7,591 nt of DNA from Microgenomates group bacterium (GTDB taxonomy: Bacteria > Patescibacteriota > Microgenomatia > UBA1406 > GWC2-37-13), in NCBI GenBank assembly GCA_028276105.1, contig JAPYWZ010000027.1, forward strand, positions 1 to 7,591, given 5' to 3'. A program made the translations under genes and the position numbers. The notes under the pieces were generated by a model. It was not told the DNA's origin and did not search any database. It worked only from the letters and a program-made list of their open reading frames with translations. Positions 1-5,015 of this stretch are shown piece by piece. Within the stretch, counting starts at the first letter, position 1, and each line of letters opens with the position of its first letter.

Positions 1-262
1 ATAAAGCTATTCCCATTAATTTGGATAAAGAGAATAAAAAATGTGGAAACTCAGGAATACTTTTTATAGTTACAGCGTAATCAAGAGATCTTTGAGCTAC
101 CGTAAATAAATCAATGCCTTTCTGCGCTAATCTATTTAAAGCCCAATTACTATAGTATGTAATAAATCCTCCTAATAATTCAACAGGAATACCTCCTTTT
201 TTAAGTTCTTTTATTATAAAATCTATCAGCCTGTTATATATTACTCCCTTTTCAATATTCAT
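1..262 (-). CDS. Unrecognised protein, N-terminal part (runs off the window)
   Basis: An open frame reads leftward from an ATG at 262-260 for 87 codons to the window edge without a stop, so only the N-terminus is present. The peptide begins MNIEKGVIYN and is a mix of charged and hydrophobic residues (for example IDFIIKELKKGG and VELLGGFITYY). I see no signal peptide, no clear membrane segment and no motif I recognise, so no function is proposed. The start is supported by a TTGACA/TATAAT promoter just upstream, with the -10 box 10 bases before the ATG. There is no Shine-Dalgarno sequence; a second TATAAT abuts the ATG directly. It is divergent from the winged-helix gene at 409. The reality of the gene is likely; its identity is unknown. 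Confidence 0.65.
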   Translation of the reverse strand, partial: MNIEKGVIYNRLIDFIIKELKKGGIPVELLGGFITYYSNWALNRLAQKGIDLFTVAQRSLDYAVTIKSIPEFPHFLFSLSKLMGIAL

Positions 263-272
263 ATTATAGGAT

Positions 273-304
273 ATTATACTTCTTCTTCTTCTTCTTCTTG
301 TCAA
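273..304 (-). promoter_or_regulatory. Sigma70-type promoter with microsatellite spacer
   Basis: On the minus strand a perfect TTGACA (304-299) and a perfect TATAAT (278-273) are separated by 20 bases. The spacer is made of the (CTT)7 tract (GAA/AAG on the transcribed-direction strand). Twenty bases is longer than the usual 16-18, so the promoter should be weak as read; loss of one repeat unit would give an ideal 17. Transcription would start a few bases before, or at, the ATG at 262. Confidence 0.7.
279..299. repeat. (CTT)7 trinucleotide microsatellite
   Basis: Seven uninterrupted CTT units occupy 279-299. The tract lies outside coding sequence and fills the spacer between the -35 and -10 boxes of the leftward promoter; its last base is also the first base of the -35 complement. 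Short tandem repeats like this change length by slipped-strand mispairing. Confidence 0.95.
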
Positions 305-316
305 GCGAAAATGCAG

Positions 317-345
317 TTGATTTTTGTTTTATTTTCTATTATTAT
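317..345 (+). promoter_or_regulatory. Candidate promoter for the winged-helix gene
   Basis: TTGATT (317-322) and TATTAT (340-345) are spaced by 17 bases upstream of the gene at 409, which would give a leader of roughly 55 bases. Nearby AT-rich hexamers such as TATTTA at 384-389 are alternatives, so the choice is uncertain. A perfect CG-rich palindrome, CGACGTCG (397-404), lies between this promoter and the ATG. Confidence 0.35.
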
Positions 346-408
346 AAAAAAATACCGTGATAAGTTTTTAGAAAAATAGAAAATATTTATAGCAAGCGAC
401 GTCGAACT

Positions 409-999
409 ATGTTTAAAATCGAGTATATCTGGCGGGATCTTCTTGATCGGGTGATTGAGGAGAAGAAGCCAGAGTTTACTATCACCGAGCTTTCTAAAAA
501 ATATTCTTTATCAACCAGCGTGGTAAATCACGCTCTTTATCCTTTGCGTCAGTTAAATATTGTTAAAATTGGCAAGTTTTCCTCGAAAGTAGTTGATTGG
601 GAAAGGCTTTTGTACTTTTGGGCAACAAGAAGAAATTTAAAAAAAGACATTGTTTACTTTACTTTTAGTCCTTTACCAGTTTATGATCGGGAAGGTTTAA
701 TGCCGGAAGATGTTGTTCCAACTGCCTATACTGCTTTTCGTTATTTTTTTAAAAAAACACCAGCCGATTATGACCATATTTATTTTTATTCAAATAATAT
801 TGAAAATGTTAGCAAAAGATTTCCCAAAAGAAAAAATCCGCCAAATATTTTTATTTTAAAACCCGATTCCTATTTGAAAAAATTAAAAAAAGTTAGCCTT
901 TCTCAACTTTTTGTTGATTTATGGAATTTACCAGAATGGTATGCTAAAGATTTTTGTGAGGCAACGCTTTTAGAAATTAGAAAAAGATTAAATATATGA
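409..999 (+). CDS. Winged-helix protein, AbiEi-like antitoxin/regulator family
   Basis: This 196-residue protein opens with a helix-turn-helix or winged-helix region at about residues 10-60 (TITELSKKYSLSTSVVNHAL, then LNIVKIG as the wing). A basic C-terminal half follows. Its pattern PADYDHIYFY, PPNIFIL and LFVDLWNLPEWYAKDF matches my recollection of AbiEi-like winged-helix proteins found beside nucleotidyltransferase (AbiEii-type) genes in archaea and CPR bacteria. AbiEi proteins act as antitoxins and repressors of the AbiE system. Here the expected partner is missing; only a 37-codon open remnant follows, in another frame. No Shine-Dalgarno sequence precedes the ATG. The gene ends with TGA overlapping an ATG (ATGA at 996-999), the junction typical of a coupled downstream gene, but that ATG frame stops after eight codons. 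The DNA-binding role is likely; assignment to AbiEi is tentative. Confidence 0.6.
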   Translation: MFKIEYIWRDLLDRVIEEKKPEFTITELSKKYSLSTSVVNHALYPLRQLNIVKIGKFSSKVVDWERLLYFWATRRNLKKDIVYFTFSPLPVYDREGLMPEDVVPTAYTAFRYFFKKTPADYDHIYFYSNNIENVSKRFPKRKNPPNIFILKPDSYLKKLKKVSLSQLFVDLWNLPEWYAKDFCEATLLEIRKRLNI

Positions 1000-1105
1000 G
1001 TTATGGGAAAAAATTATTTTAGAAACAAAAGAAGTTCCTGAGTTAAATTTGAATAAACATTTTTGGGGTAAGAAGAAGAGAGAGTTATTAAAGAAATTAA
1101 GGTAA
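992..1105 (+). pseudogene. Coding remnant after the winged-helix gene
   Basis: A frame open from 992 to a TAA at 1103-1105 encodes a protein-like stretch of 37 residues (ELWEKIILETKE, then LNLNKHFWGKKKRELLKKLR). It has no usable ATG of its own and lies one frame away from the winged-helix gene. The composition looks like a real protein C-terminus rather than random AT-rich sequence. It may be the tail of a deleted or frameshifted partner gene, or a frameshifted extension of the gene before it. I do not recognise the family. Confidence 0.35.
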
Positions 1106-1131
1106 AATGCATTTGCTTTTTATTTTTTTTC

Positions 1132-1140
1132 TGTTATACT
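1132..1140 (+). promoter_or_regulatory. Extended -10 promoter of the RRM gene
   Basis: TGTTATACT is an extended -10 (TGn plus TATACT at 1135-1140). Only a weak -35 match (TTTGCT or TTGCTT near 1112-1118) lies upstream. Transcription from here would give a leader of about 140 bases before the ATG at 1288, unlike the leaderless starts elsewhere in the window. Confidence 0.5.
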
Positions 1141-1158
1141 TTATTTGTTAGTTAGTTT

Positions 1159-1189
1159 TCGAGATCTTTTTTAAGGTTTCGGTTTTTTT
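1159..1189 (+). terminator. Candidate attenuator or terminator hairpin in the RRM gene leader
   Basis: Bases 1159-1168 pair with 1173-1182 around a TTTT loop, with three G-U pairs, and seven T follow (1183-1189). The stem is only moderately stable. If the promoter at 1132-1140 is real, the hairpin lies inside the leader and would act as an attenuator. Otherwise it could simply end transcripts from the winged-helix gene. Confidence 0.4.
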
Positions 1190-1258
1190 CTTTTTTGTGA
1201 GTATCTTTTTCTTTTTTTCTTTATTGCTTTTTCTTCTTTTTTTGATTTTTAGTATTTA
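1183..1258 (+). other. U-rich polypyrimidine leader
   Basis: Upstream of the RRM gene the transcribed strand is a long T-rich tract broken mainly by single C residues, with few purines. It contains no ORF. Its position in the leader of a gene for a single-RRM RNA-binding protein makes it a plausible binding site for the protein itself or for other RNA-binding proteins; that role is inferred. Confidence 0.4.
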
Positions 1259-1271
1259 TAACTTTCTTCAA

Positions 1272-1282
1272 AAGGGGGTGAT
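1272..1282 (+). promoter_or_regulatory. Strong extended Shine-Dalgarno sequence
   Basis: AAGGGGGTGAT differs at one base from AAGGAGGTGAT, the complement of the usual 16S rRNA 3' end. It ends five bases before the ATG at 1288, with the core about nine bases away. It is the only clear ribosome binding site in the window and fixes the RRM gene start. Confidence 0.85.
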
Positions 1283-1287
1283 TATTA

Positions 1288-1611
1288 ATGAATAAAAAAC
1301 TTTACGTTGGTAATTTATCTTATGATCTTTCTGATGAAGAGTTGAAAGATCATTTTAGTCAAGCCGGTAATGTGACTTCGGCCAATGTCATTCGCTATCA
1401 TGATACTGGGCGCTCAAAAGGTTTTGGATTTGTGGAGATGGGAAGCGAGGAAGAAGCACAAAAAGCAATTGATATGTTTAACGGTCAAGAGCTAAAAGGA
1501 AGAAAAATGGTTGTCTCTGAAGCTAGGCCACCAAAGCCAAAAGGTAATTTTGGCGGTGGTTTTAGGCGAGGCAACCGTTTTCAAAAACGCGATTTTAATA
1601 AAAACGAGTAA
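1288..1611 (+). CDS. RNA-binding protein with one RRM domain and Gly/Arg-rich tail
   Basis: The 107-residue protein is a single RNA recognition motif (about residues 4-79). RNP2 is LYVGNL (5-10) and RNP1 is KGFGFVEM (44-51), with the aromatic residues that stack on RNA bases in place (Y6, F46, F48). The tail (about 82-107) is basic and rich in Gly, Arg, Phe and Asn (GGGFRRGNRF), as in bacterial and cyanobacterial Rbp-type proteins linked to cold response and RNA handling. The size is typical of this family. The start is set by the strong Shine-Dalgarno sequence. The gene is a single transcription unit, with its own promoter, long U-rich leader and a strong terminator at 1643. Its RNA targets cannot be read from sequence. 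Family assignment is secure; cellular role is not. Confidence 0.95.
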   Translation: MNKKLYVGNLSYDLSDEELKDHFSQAGNVTSANVIRYHDTGRSKGFGFVEMGSEEEAQKAIDMFNGQELKGRKMVVSEARPPKPKGNFGGGFRRGNRFQKRDFNKNE

Positions 1612-1642
1612 TAATTTTATATCAACTTATTAAAAAGACTCT

Positions 1643-1673
1643 GGGCTGACTTTTAAGAAGTCAGCCCATTTTT
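1643..1673 (+). terminator. Rho-independent terminator of the RRM gene
   Basis: GGGCTGACTT (1643-1652) pairs perfectly with AAGTCAGCCC (1658-1667) around a five-base loop, and ATTTTT follows. The ten-pair GC-containing stem stands out in this AT-rich window. It lies 31 bases after the RRM stop codon, and its T-tract touches the next gene's extended -10. Confidence 0.93.
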
Positions 1674-1681
1674 GTTATAAT
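1673..1681 (+). promoter_or_regulatory. Extended -10 promoter of the cation exchanger gene
   Basis: TGTTATAAT is a perfect extended -10 (TATAAT at 1676-1681) that ends six bases before the ATG at 1688, so the transcript should start at or next to the AUG. The position of a -35 box (about 1653-1658) falls in the loop of the preceding terminator and has no consensus match, so the promoter relies on the extended -10. Confidence 0.7.
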
Positions 1682-1687
1682 CGTTTT

Positions 1688-2641
1688 ATGGAGCTTATTA
1701 TTTTATTTTTTAAATCCATTCTTTATTTTTTTTGTTTTTATCTTTTATGGTGGGCTTCTGGGAAAATAGTTTTAATTATTGAAAAAATTGCCAAAAAAAT
1801 GGGTTTTTCTTCTTTTGCTTTATCTTTTTTTGTTTTGGGAATTTTGACATCAATTCCTGAGTTTAGCGTTGGGGTAAATTCTTTACTTAAAAAAACGCCC
1901 GATATTTTTGTTGGTAATTTAATTGGGGCTTCGTTTTATCTTTTTACACTGGTTATCCCTTTAATGGCGGTTTTTGGGGGTGGGGTGAAAATGGTTCATG
2001 GTCTAACTTATAAAGATATGATTTTTGCTCTTCTTGTTGTTTTATCACCTATTTTTTTGATTGCTGATAATGTTTTAACCCGGACTGAAGGCGTGTTTTT
2101 AATTTTAATTTATTTTATTCTTGTTTATTTTATTGAGAAAAAAAGAAGTCTTCATTTTTCTTTGCGGGATTTAAGCGTTCATCGAGTGATTAATGCCACC
2201 CAAATAATAATTGAAATTTTTGTTCTTTTGGGAATAATTTTTGTTGCCAGTAATTTTATTGTTAATCAAACGATCGAGTATGGAAAGATTTTGGGAGTGC
2301 CGGTTTTTGTGGTTAGTGTGGTGATTTTGGCTTTTGGGACTAATTTACCCGAAATTAGCTTGGCTATCCGGTCAGTTTTTTTGGGGAAAAAAGAAGTAGC
2401 TTTAGGTGATTATTTGGGATCAGCAGCGGCTAATACTTTGATTTTTGGTGTTTTAACTCTTTTAAATGGGGCCCGGATTCATATTGAGAATTATTCGCTT
2501 CGGACTCTTCTTATTAATCTTTTTGGTTTGGGAGTTTTTTATCTTTTTTCCCAGTCAAAAAAAGAAATCTCAGTTAAAGAGGGAAGAATTCTACTTCTTA
2601 TTGCTTTTCTTTTTATTCTGGTTGAGATTCTTTTTGGATAA
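1688..2641 (+). CDS. CaCA-family sodium/calcium exchanger-like membrane protein
   Basis: The 317-residue protein is very hydrophobic, with about ten membrane segments in two homologous halves, the size and layout of prokaryotic Na+/Ca2+ exchangers (YrbG, NCX_Mj). The first alpha-repeat runs from about residue 50 (GILTSIPEFS, then VGNLIGASF). The second runs from about 216 (AFGTNLPEIS, then LGDYLGSAAANT). The ion-binding glutamates are present as E58 and E222, with T54 and T218 four residues before them. By offset from NCX_Mj, the second-half ligands S245 and N249 fit, but their first-half counterparts are A81 and L85 instead of Ser and Asn. Ion selectivity or stoichiometry may therefore differ. 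It probably moves cations across the cytoplasmic membrane. The ATG is set by the -10 box six bases upstream. Its last 29 bases overlap the end of the convergent nadE. Confidence 0.88.
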   Translation: MELIILFFKSILYFFCFYLLWWASGKIVLIIEKIAKKMGFSSFALSFFVLGILTSIPEFSVGVNSLLKKTPDIFVGNLIGASFYLFTLVIPLMAVFGGGVKMVHGLTYKDMIFALLVVLSPIFLIADNVLTRTEGVFLILIYFILVYFIEKKRSLHFSLRDLSVHRVINATQIIIEIFVLLGIIFVASNFIVNQTIEYGKILGVPVFVVSVVILAFGTNLPEISLAIRSVFLGKKEVALGDYLGSAAANTLIFGVLTLLNGARIHIENYSLRTLLINLFGLGVFYLFSQSKKEISVKEGRILLLIAFLFILVEILFG

Positions 2642-3455
2642 AATATGGCACTTGTTTTTTAAATTGATTTTTTTTGATAAAGCTTATGATTTTTTTCAAA
2701 TTAGGAAAAGCTTTTTTGTCGATTTTGTTTAATGGTTTTTTAAGATCAGATAGTTGATAAAGTAAAAGATCTGCTTCTTTATAGGAGAAACCAAACTCGC
2801 CTTCATCGGTTTGATTTTGCCAAAGACCAGCGGTTGGTTGAGCCTCAATTATCTCTTTGGGAACTTTTAAATATTTTGCTAACTTATAAACTTGGGTTTT
2901 GTAAAGATGGGCAATTGGCTCAATATCAGAGGCAGCATCACCAAAACGAGTATAATAACCCAAAAGATTTTCTGATTTATTTTCTGTCCCACAAACCAAA
3001 GCATCAAGTTTTTTGGCAATGTCAAAAAGGATAATCATTCTAAGTCTGGCTAAAATATTTCCGGCACGAACTTTATTGGTATAGTCAGTATTTGGAAAGT
3101 TAAAACATTTTTTATCAATAGTTTTGGCAATATCAAAAAGTTTATCAGCAGGATTTTTAAGAGGAATAATAAAAAAGTTTTTTTCGCTAATTTTTAATTG
3201 ATTTAATAATTTTTTTATCTTTTGAAAGGTTTTGTCAAAACTTTTAAAAAATGGCATTTGATAGGGAAGATAGATAACAAAAATATTTTCTTTTTTGTAA
3301 GCTTTGGTCAAAAGGGTTAATGTGGTTGCTGAATCTATCCCACCCGAAAGCCCCAAAACCACCTTTTCCTTTTTTGTTTTTTTCTGAATTTTTTTTAAAA
3401 AACTAACAATTTTTTTTGTTTCTTTTTTTGGGTTGAGAGAAAGCAATTTTTTCAT
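2613..3455 (-). CDS. nadE: NH3-dependent NAD+ synthetase
   Basis: NadE amidates nicotinic acid adenine dinucleotide to NAD+ with ATP and ammonia. The 280-residue protein has the PP-loop SGGIDS (37-42), an NILARLRM segment (133-140), GTENKSE (156-162), GYYTRFGD (166-173), LYKTQVYKLAKYL (184-196), and PTAGLWQNQTDE (207-218), all in family order. There is no glutaminase (CN-hydrolase) domain, so ammonia must be supplied directly. The length matches short bacterial and archaeal NadE. The ATG at 3455 is set by a TATAAT ending six bases upstream; there is no Shine-Dalgarno sequence. It shares a 22-bp divergent promoter region with the fusion gene whose first domain should make its dinucleotide substrate. 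Its 3' end overlaps the exchanger gene. Confidence 0.95.
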   Translation of the reverse strand: MKKLLSLNPKKETKKIVSFLKKIQKKTKKEKVVLGLSGGIDSATTLTLLTKAYKKENIFVIYLPYQMPFFKSFDKTFQKIKKLLNQLKISEKNFFIIPLKNPADKLFDIAKTIDKKCFNFPNTDYTNKVRAGNILARLRMIILFDIAKKLDALVCGTENKSENLLGYYTRFGDAASDIEPIAHLYKTQVYKLAKYLKVPKEIIEAQPTAGLWQNQTDEGEFGFSYKEADLLLYQLSDLKKPLNKIDKKAFPNLKKIISFIKKNQFKKQVPYFIQKESQPE

Positions 3456-3461
3456 AGTTGT

Positions 3462-3489
3462 ATTATACTATTAGGATATGAAATTTCAA
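3462..3489 (-). promoter_or_regulatory. nadE promoter
   Basis: Read on the minus strand, TTGAAA (3489-3484) and TATAAT (3467-3462) are spaced by 16 bases. The -35 lies inside the first codons of the opposite gene. The -10 ends six bases before the nadE ATG at 3455, predicting a leaderless mRNA. Confidence 0.65.
3464..3469 (+). promoter_or_regulatory. -10 box of the NAD/CoA fusion gene
   Basis: TATACT (3464-3469) ends eight bases before the ATG at 3478. It overlaps by four bases the TATAAT of nadE on the other strand, so the two promoters share one opening region. No good -35 is visible on this strand. Confidence 0.5.
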
Positions 3490-4983
3490 CGGGCGGTTAT
3501 AATTGGTCGGTTTCAGCCATTTCATTTTGGCCATCTTTACCTGATAAAGAAATCTTTAGAAATGGCTGAGAAAGTGATTATTGGTATTGGTAGCGCCAGT
3601 ATTTTTGATAAAAACAATCCTTTTGATTTTTATCTTCGCCAAAAAATGATTGAAAAAGTTTTTGAAAAAGAAGGTTTAAGAGAAAGATTATTAAAAATCG
3701 TTGACCTTGAGGATTTTTTTGATGATGAAAAATGGTTTTTTAATGTGAAAAAAAAGATAGGTGACTTTGATATTTTAGTAGGTAATAACGAGTGGACCAA
3801 TAAAATAATGGAGGAGAAAGGAGTAAAAGTAATAAGGCTTCCGTATTATAAAAGATTTTTATATGAGGGTTGGCGGATAAGAAGGCTTTTTTTAAAAGGA
3901 AAAAACTGGCAAGATCGGGTGCCAAGGTATTTAGTTTCTTTAATTAAAAACCATTTTCCTTTAAAAAAACCTTATTTTAACAATGTTGTTTTAGGAGGAA
4001 CTTTTGATCATTTCCACAAAGGTCATCAAAAATTTTTGGAAAAAGCGTTTGAGGTGGGAGAGAAAGTTTTGATTGGGATAACTAGCAACAAGATGATTAA
4101 GGATAAATTTTTATCATCAGCAATTGAGTCTTTTTTGATAAGAAAAGAAAATGTTTGTCAATTTTTGATGAAAAAAAATTGGCAAGAAAGAGCTAAGATT
4201 ATAAAGATTAATGATTTTACTGGCGGTGTGGATAAATTAAAAAAAGCCGATGCAATTATTTTTTCCAAAAACACCTATCAAAACGCTTTAAAAATCAATG
4301 ATCTTCGCGAAAAAAAAGGTTTTAAAAAAATGCGAATTGTTATTGTTTCTCAAGTTTTAGCATCGGATGGAAAGATTATCTCTTCAGAAAGAATAAGAGC
4401 GGGAGAGATTGATAGAAAAGGAAGAAGTTATTGGTTGCAAGTTTCCGGTTTCTTTAAGGATAGTGAAAAATTAGTTTTACCAGAGAGTTTAAAAGAAGAA
4501 TTAAGAAAGCCTTTGGGAAAAGTTTTCTCTGGCACAAAAGATTTAATTAAATTTATTAAAGAAAAAAAACCGGCATTTATTTTTAGTGTTGGTGATATTA
4601 TCTCTTATTATCTAATAAAAAATAAAATTACTCCCCACCTTTTGATTTTTGATTTAAAAACAAAAAGGGGAGAGGTTGACAAAGAAGTGAAAAAAACTCT
4701 TAAAAATATTTTTCCAAATAAAATTGTCAATCAACCAGGAACAATAGAAAAAGAGGCTTTTTTGACAATAAAATCTTCTGTTGAAAAAATTTTATCAAAA
4801 AAAGAAAAACAGAAAGTTTTTGTTGAAGGAGAAGAAGACTTGTTGGCTTTGCCGACAATTTTATTTTCTCTTTTAAATTCTTTGGTTTTTTATGGTCATT
4901 GGCAGCTTGGGGTGGTTGGGGTTAAGGTGGATGAAAAAATTAAAGATAAAGTTTTGAAATTATTAAGAAAATTTACCACTTGA
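3478..4983 (+). CDS. Three-domain NMN adenylyltransferase / phosphopantetheine adenylyltransferase / GTP-dependent dephospho-CoA kinase
   Basis: This 501-residue protein joins three archaeal-type cofactor enzymes. Residues 1-160 resemble archaeal NMN adenylyltransferase (NadM): GRFQPFHFGH (10-19), GIGSAS (36-41) and NPFDFYLRQKMI (47-58). Its C-terminal motif reads YEGWRIRR (129-136), where S/T residues are usual. Residues 168-325 are archaeal/eukaryotic-type phosphopantetheine adenylyltransferase (COG1019 type): GGTFDHFHKGH (173-183), ITSNKM and ISSERIRAGEID (301-312). Residues 333-500 match the GTP-dependent dephospho-CoA kinase family (DUF359/COG1909): SVGDII (370-375), FDLKTKR (391-397), NQPGTI (418-423), VEGEEDLLALP (449-459) and YGHWQLGVV (472-480). 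Together they would adenylylate NMN or NaMN and complete CoA from phosphopantetheine. The start fits because the nucleotidyltransferase fold begins at once and a -10 box lies eight bases upstream. Divergent nadE supports the NAD role. Domain calls are firm; activity of each domain is inferred. Confidence 0.9.
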   Translation: MKFQRAVIIGRFQPFHFGHLYLIKKSLEMAEKVIIGIGSASIFDKNNPFDFYLRQKMIEKVFEKEGLRERLLKIVDLEDFFDDEKWFFNVKKKIGDFDILVGNNEWTNKIMEEKGVKVIRLPYYKRFLYEGWRIRRLFLKGKNWQDRVPRYLVSLIKNHFPLKKPYFNNVVLGGTFDHFHKGHQKFLEKAFEVGEKVLIGITSNKMIKDKFLSSAIESFLIRKENVCQFLMKKNWQERAKIIKINDFTGGVDKLKKADAIIFSKNTYQNALKINDLREKKGFKKMRIVIVSQVLASDGKIISSERIRAGEIDRKGRSYWLQVSGFFKDSEKLVLPESLKEELRKPLGKVFSGTKDLIKFIKEKKPAFIFSVGDIISYYLIKNKITPHLLIFDLKTKRGEVDKEVKKTLKNIFPNKIVNQPGTIEKEAFLTIKSSVEKILSKKEKQKVFVEGEEDLLALPTILFSLLNSLVFYGHWQLGVVGVKVDEKIKDKVLKLLRKFTT

Positions 4984-5008
4984 CTATTTTAGTTATTTTA
5001 GCTAAAAT
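4980..5008 (+). promoter_or_regulatory. Promoter of the Phd/VapC operon
   Basis: TTGACT (4980-4985) and TAAAAT (5003-5008) are separated by exactly 17 bases, the best-formed promoter on the plus strand. The -35 contains the TGA stop of the preceding fusion gene. The -10 ends seven bases before the ATG at 5016, so the mRNA should be leaderless. Confidence 0.8.
4986..5008. promoter_or_regulatory. Candidate antitoxin operator with three half-sites
   Basis: ATTTTAG occurs at 4986-4992 and again at 4995-5001, where it forms a perfect 14-bp palindrome with CTAAAAT (5002-5008). The palindrome covers the -10 box and the repeats fill the promoter spacer, the expected place for autorepression by a Phd/YefM antitoxin or its complex with the toxin. 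Binding is inferred. Confidence 0.55.
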
Positions 5009-5015
5009 GAACAAT

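Noticed and set aside
996..1022. Eight-codon frame starting at the ATGA overlap
   Set aside because: Too short to be a gene; it is mentioned only as a possible sign of a lost downstream gene.
2466..2732. Plus-strand open frame across the exchanger/nadE junction
   Set aside because: It overlaps two genes with clear family motifs, and its Phe/Leu/Lys-rich composition is what a shifted frame in T-rich DNA produces.
2834..3034. Plus-strand open frame inside nadE
   Set aside because: Antisense to the conserved NadE motif region, with no start signal of its own.
3740..3925. Minus-strand open frame inside the fusion gene
   Set aside because: Antisense to the NMN adenylyltransferase domain and of biased composition; no promoter or ribosome binding site.
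4980..5015. Longer antitoxin starting at TTG 4980
   Set aside because: The TTG is part of the -35 box of a well-formed promoter with the -10 at 5003-5008, so the mRNA would not include it; the family start also fits ATG 5016.
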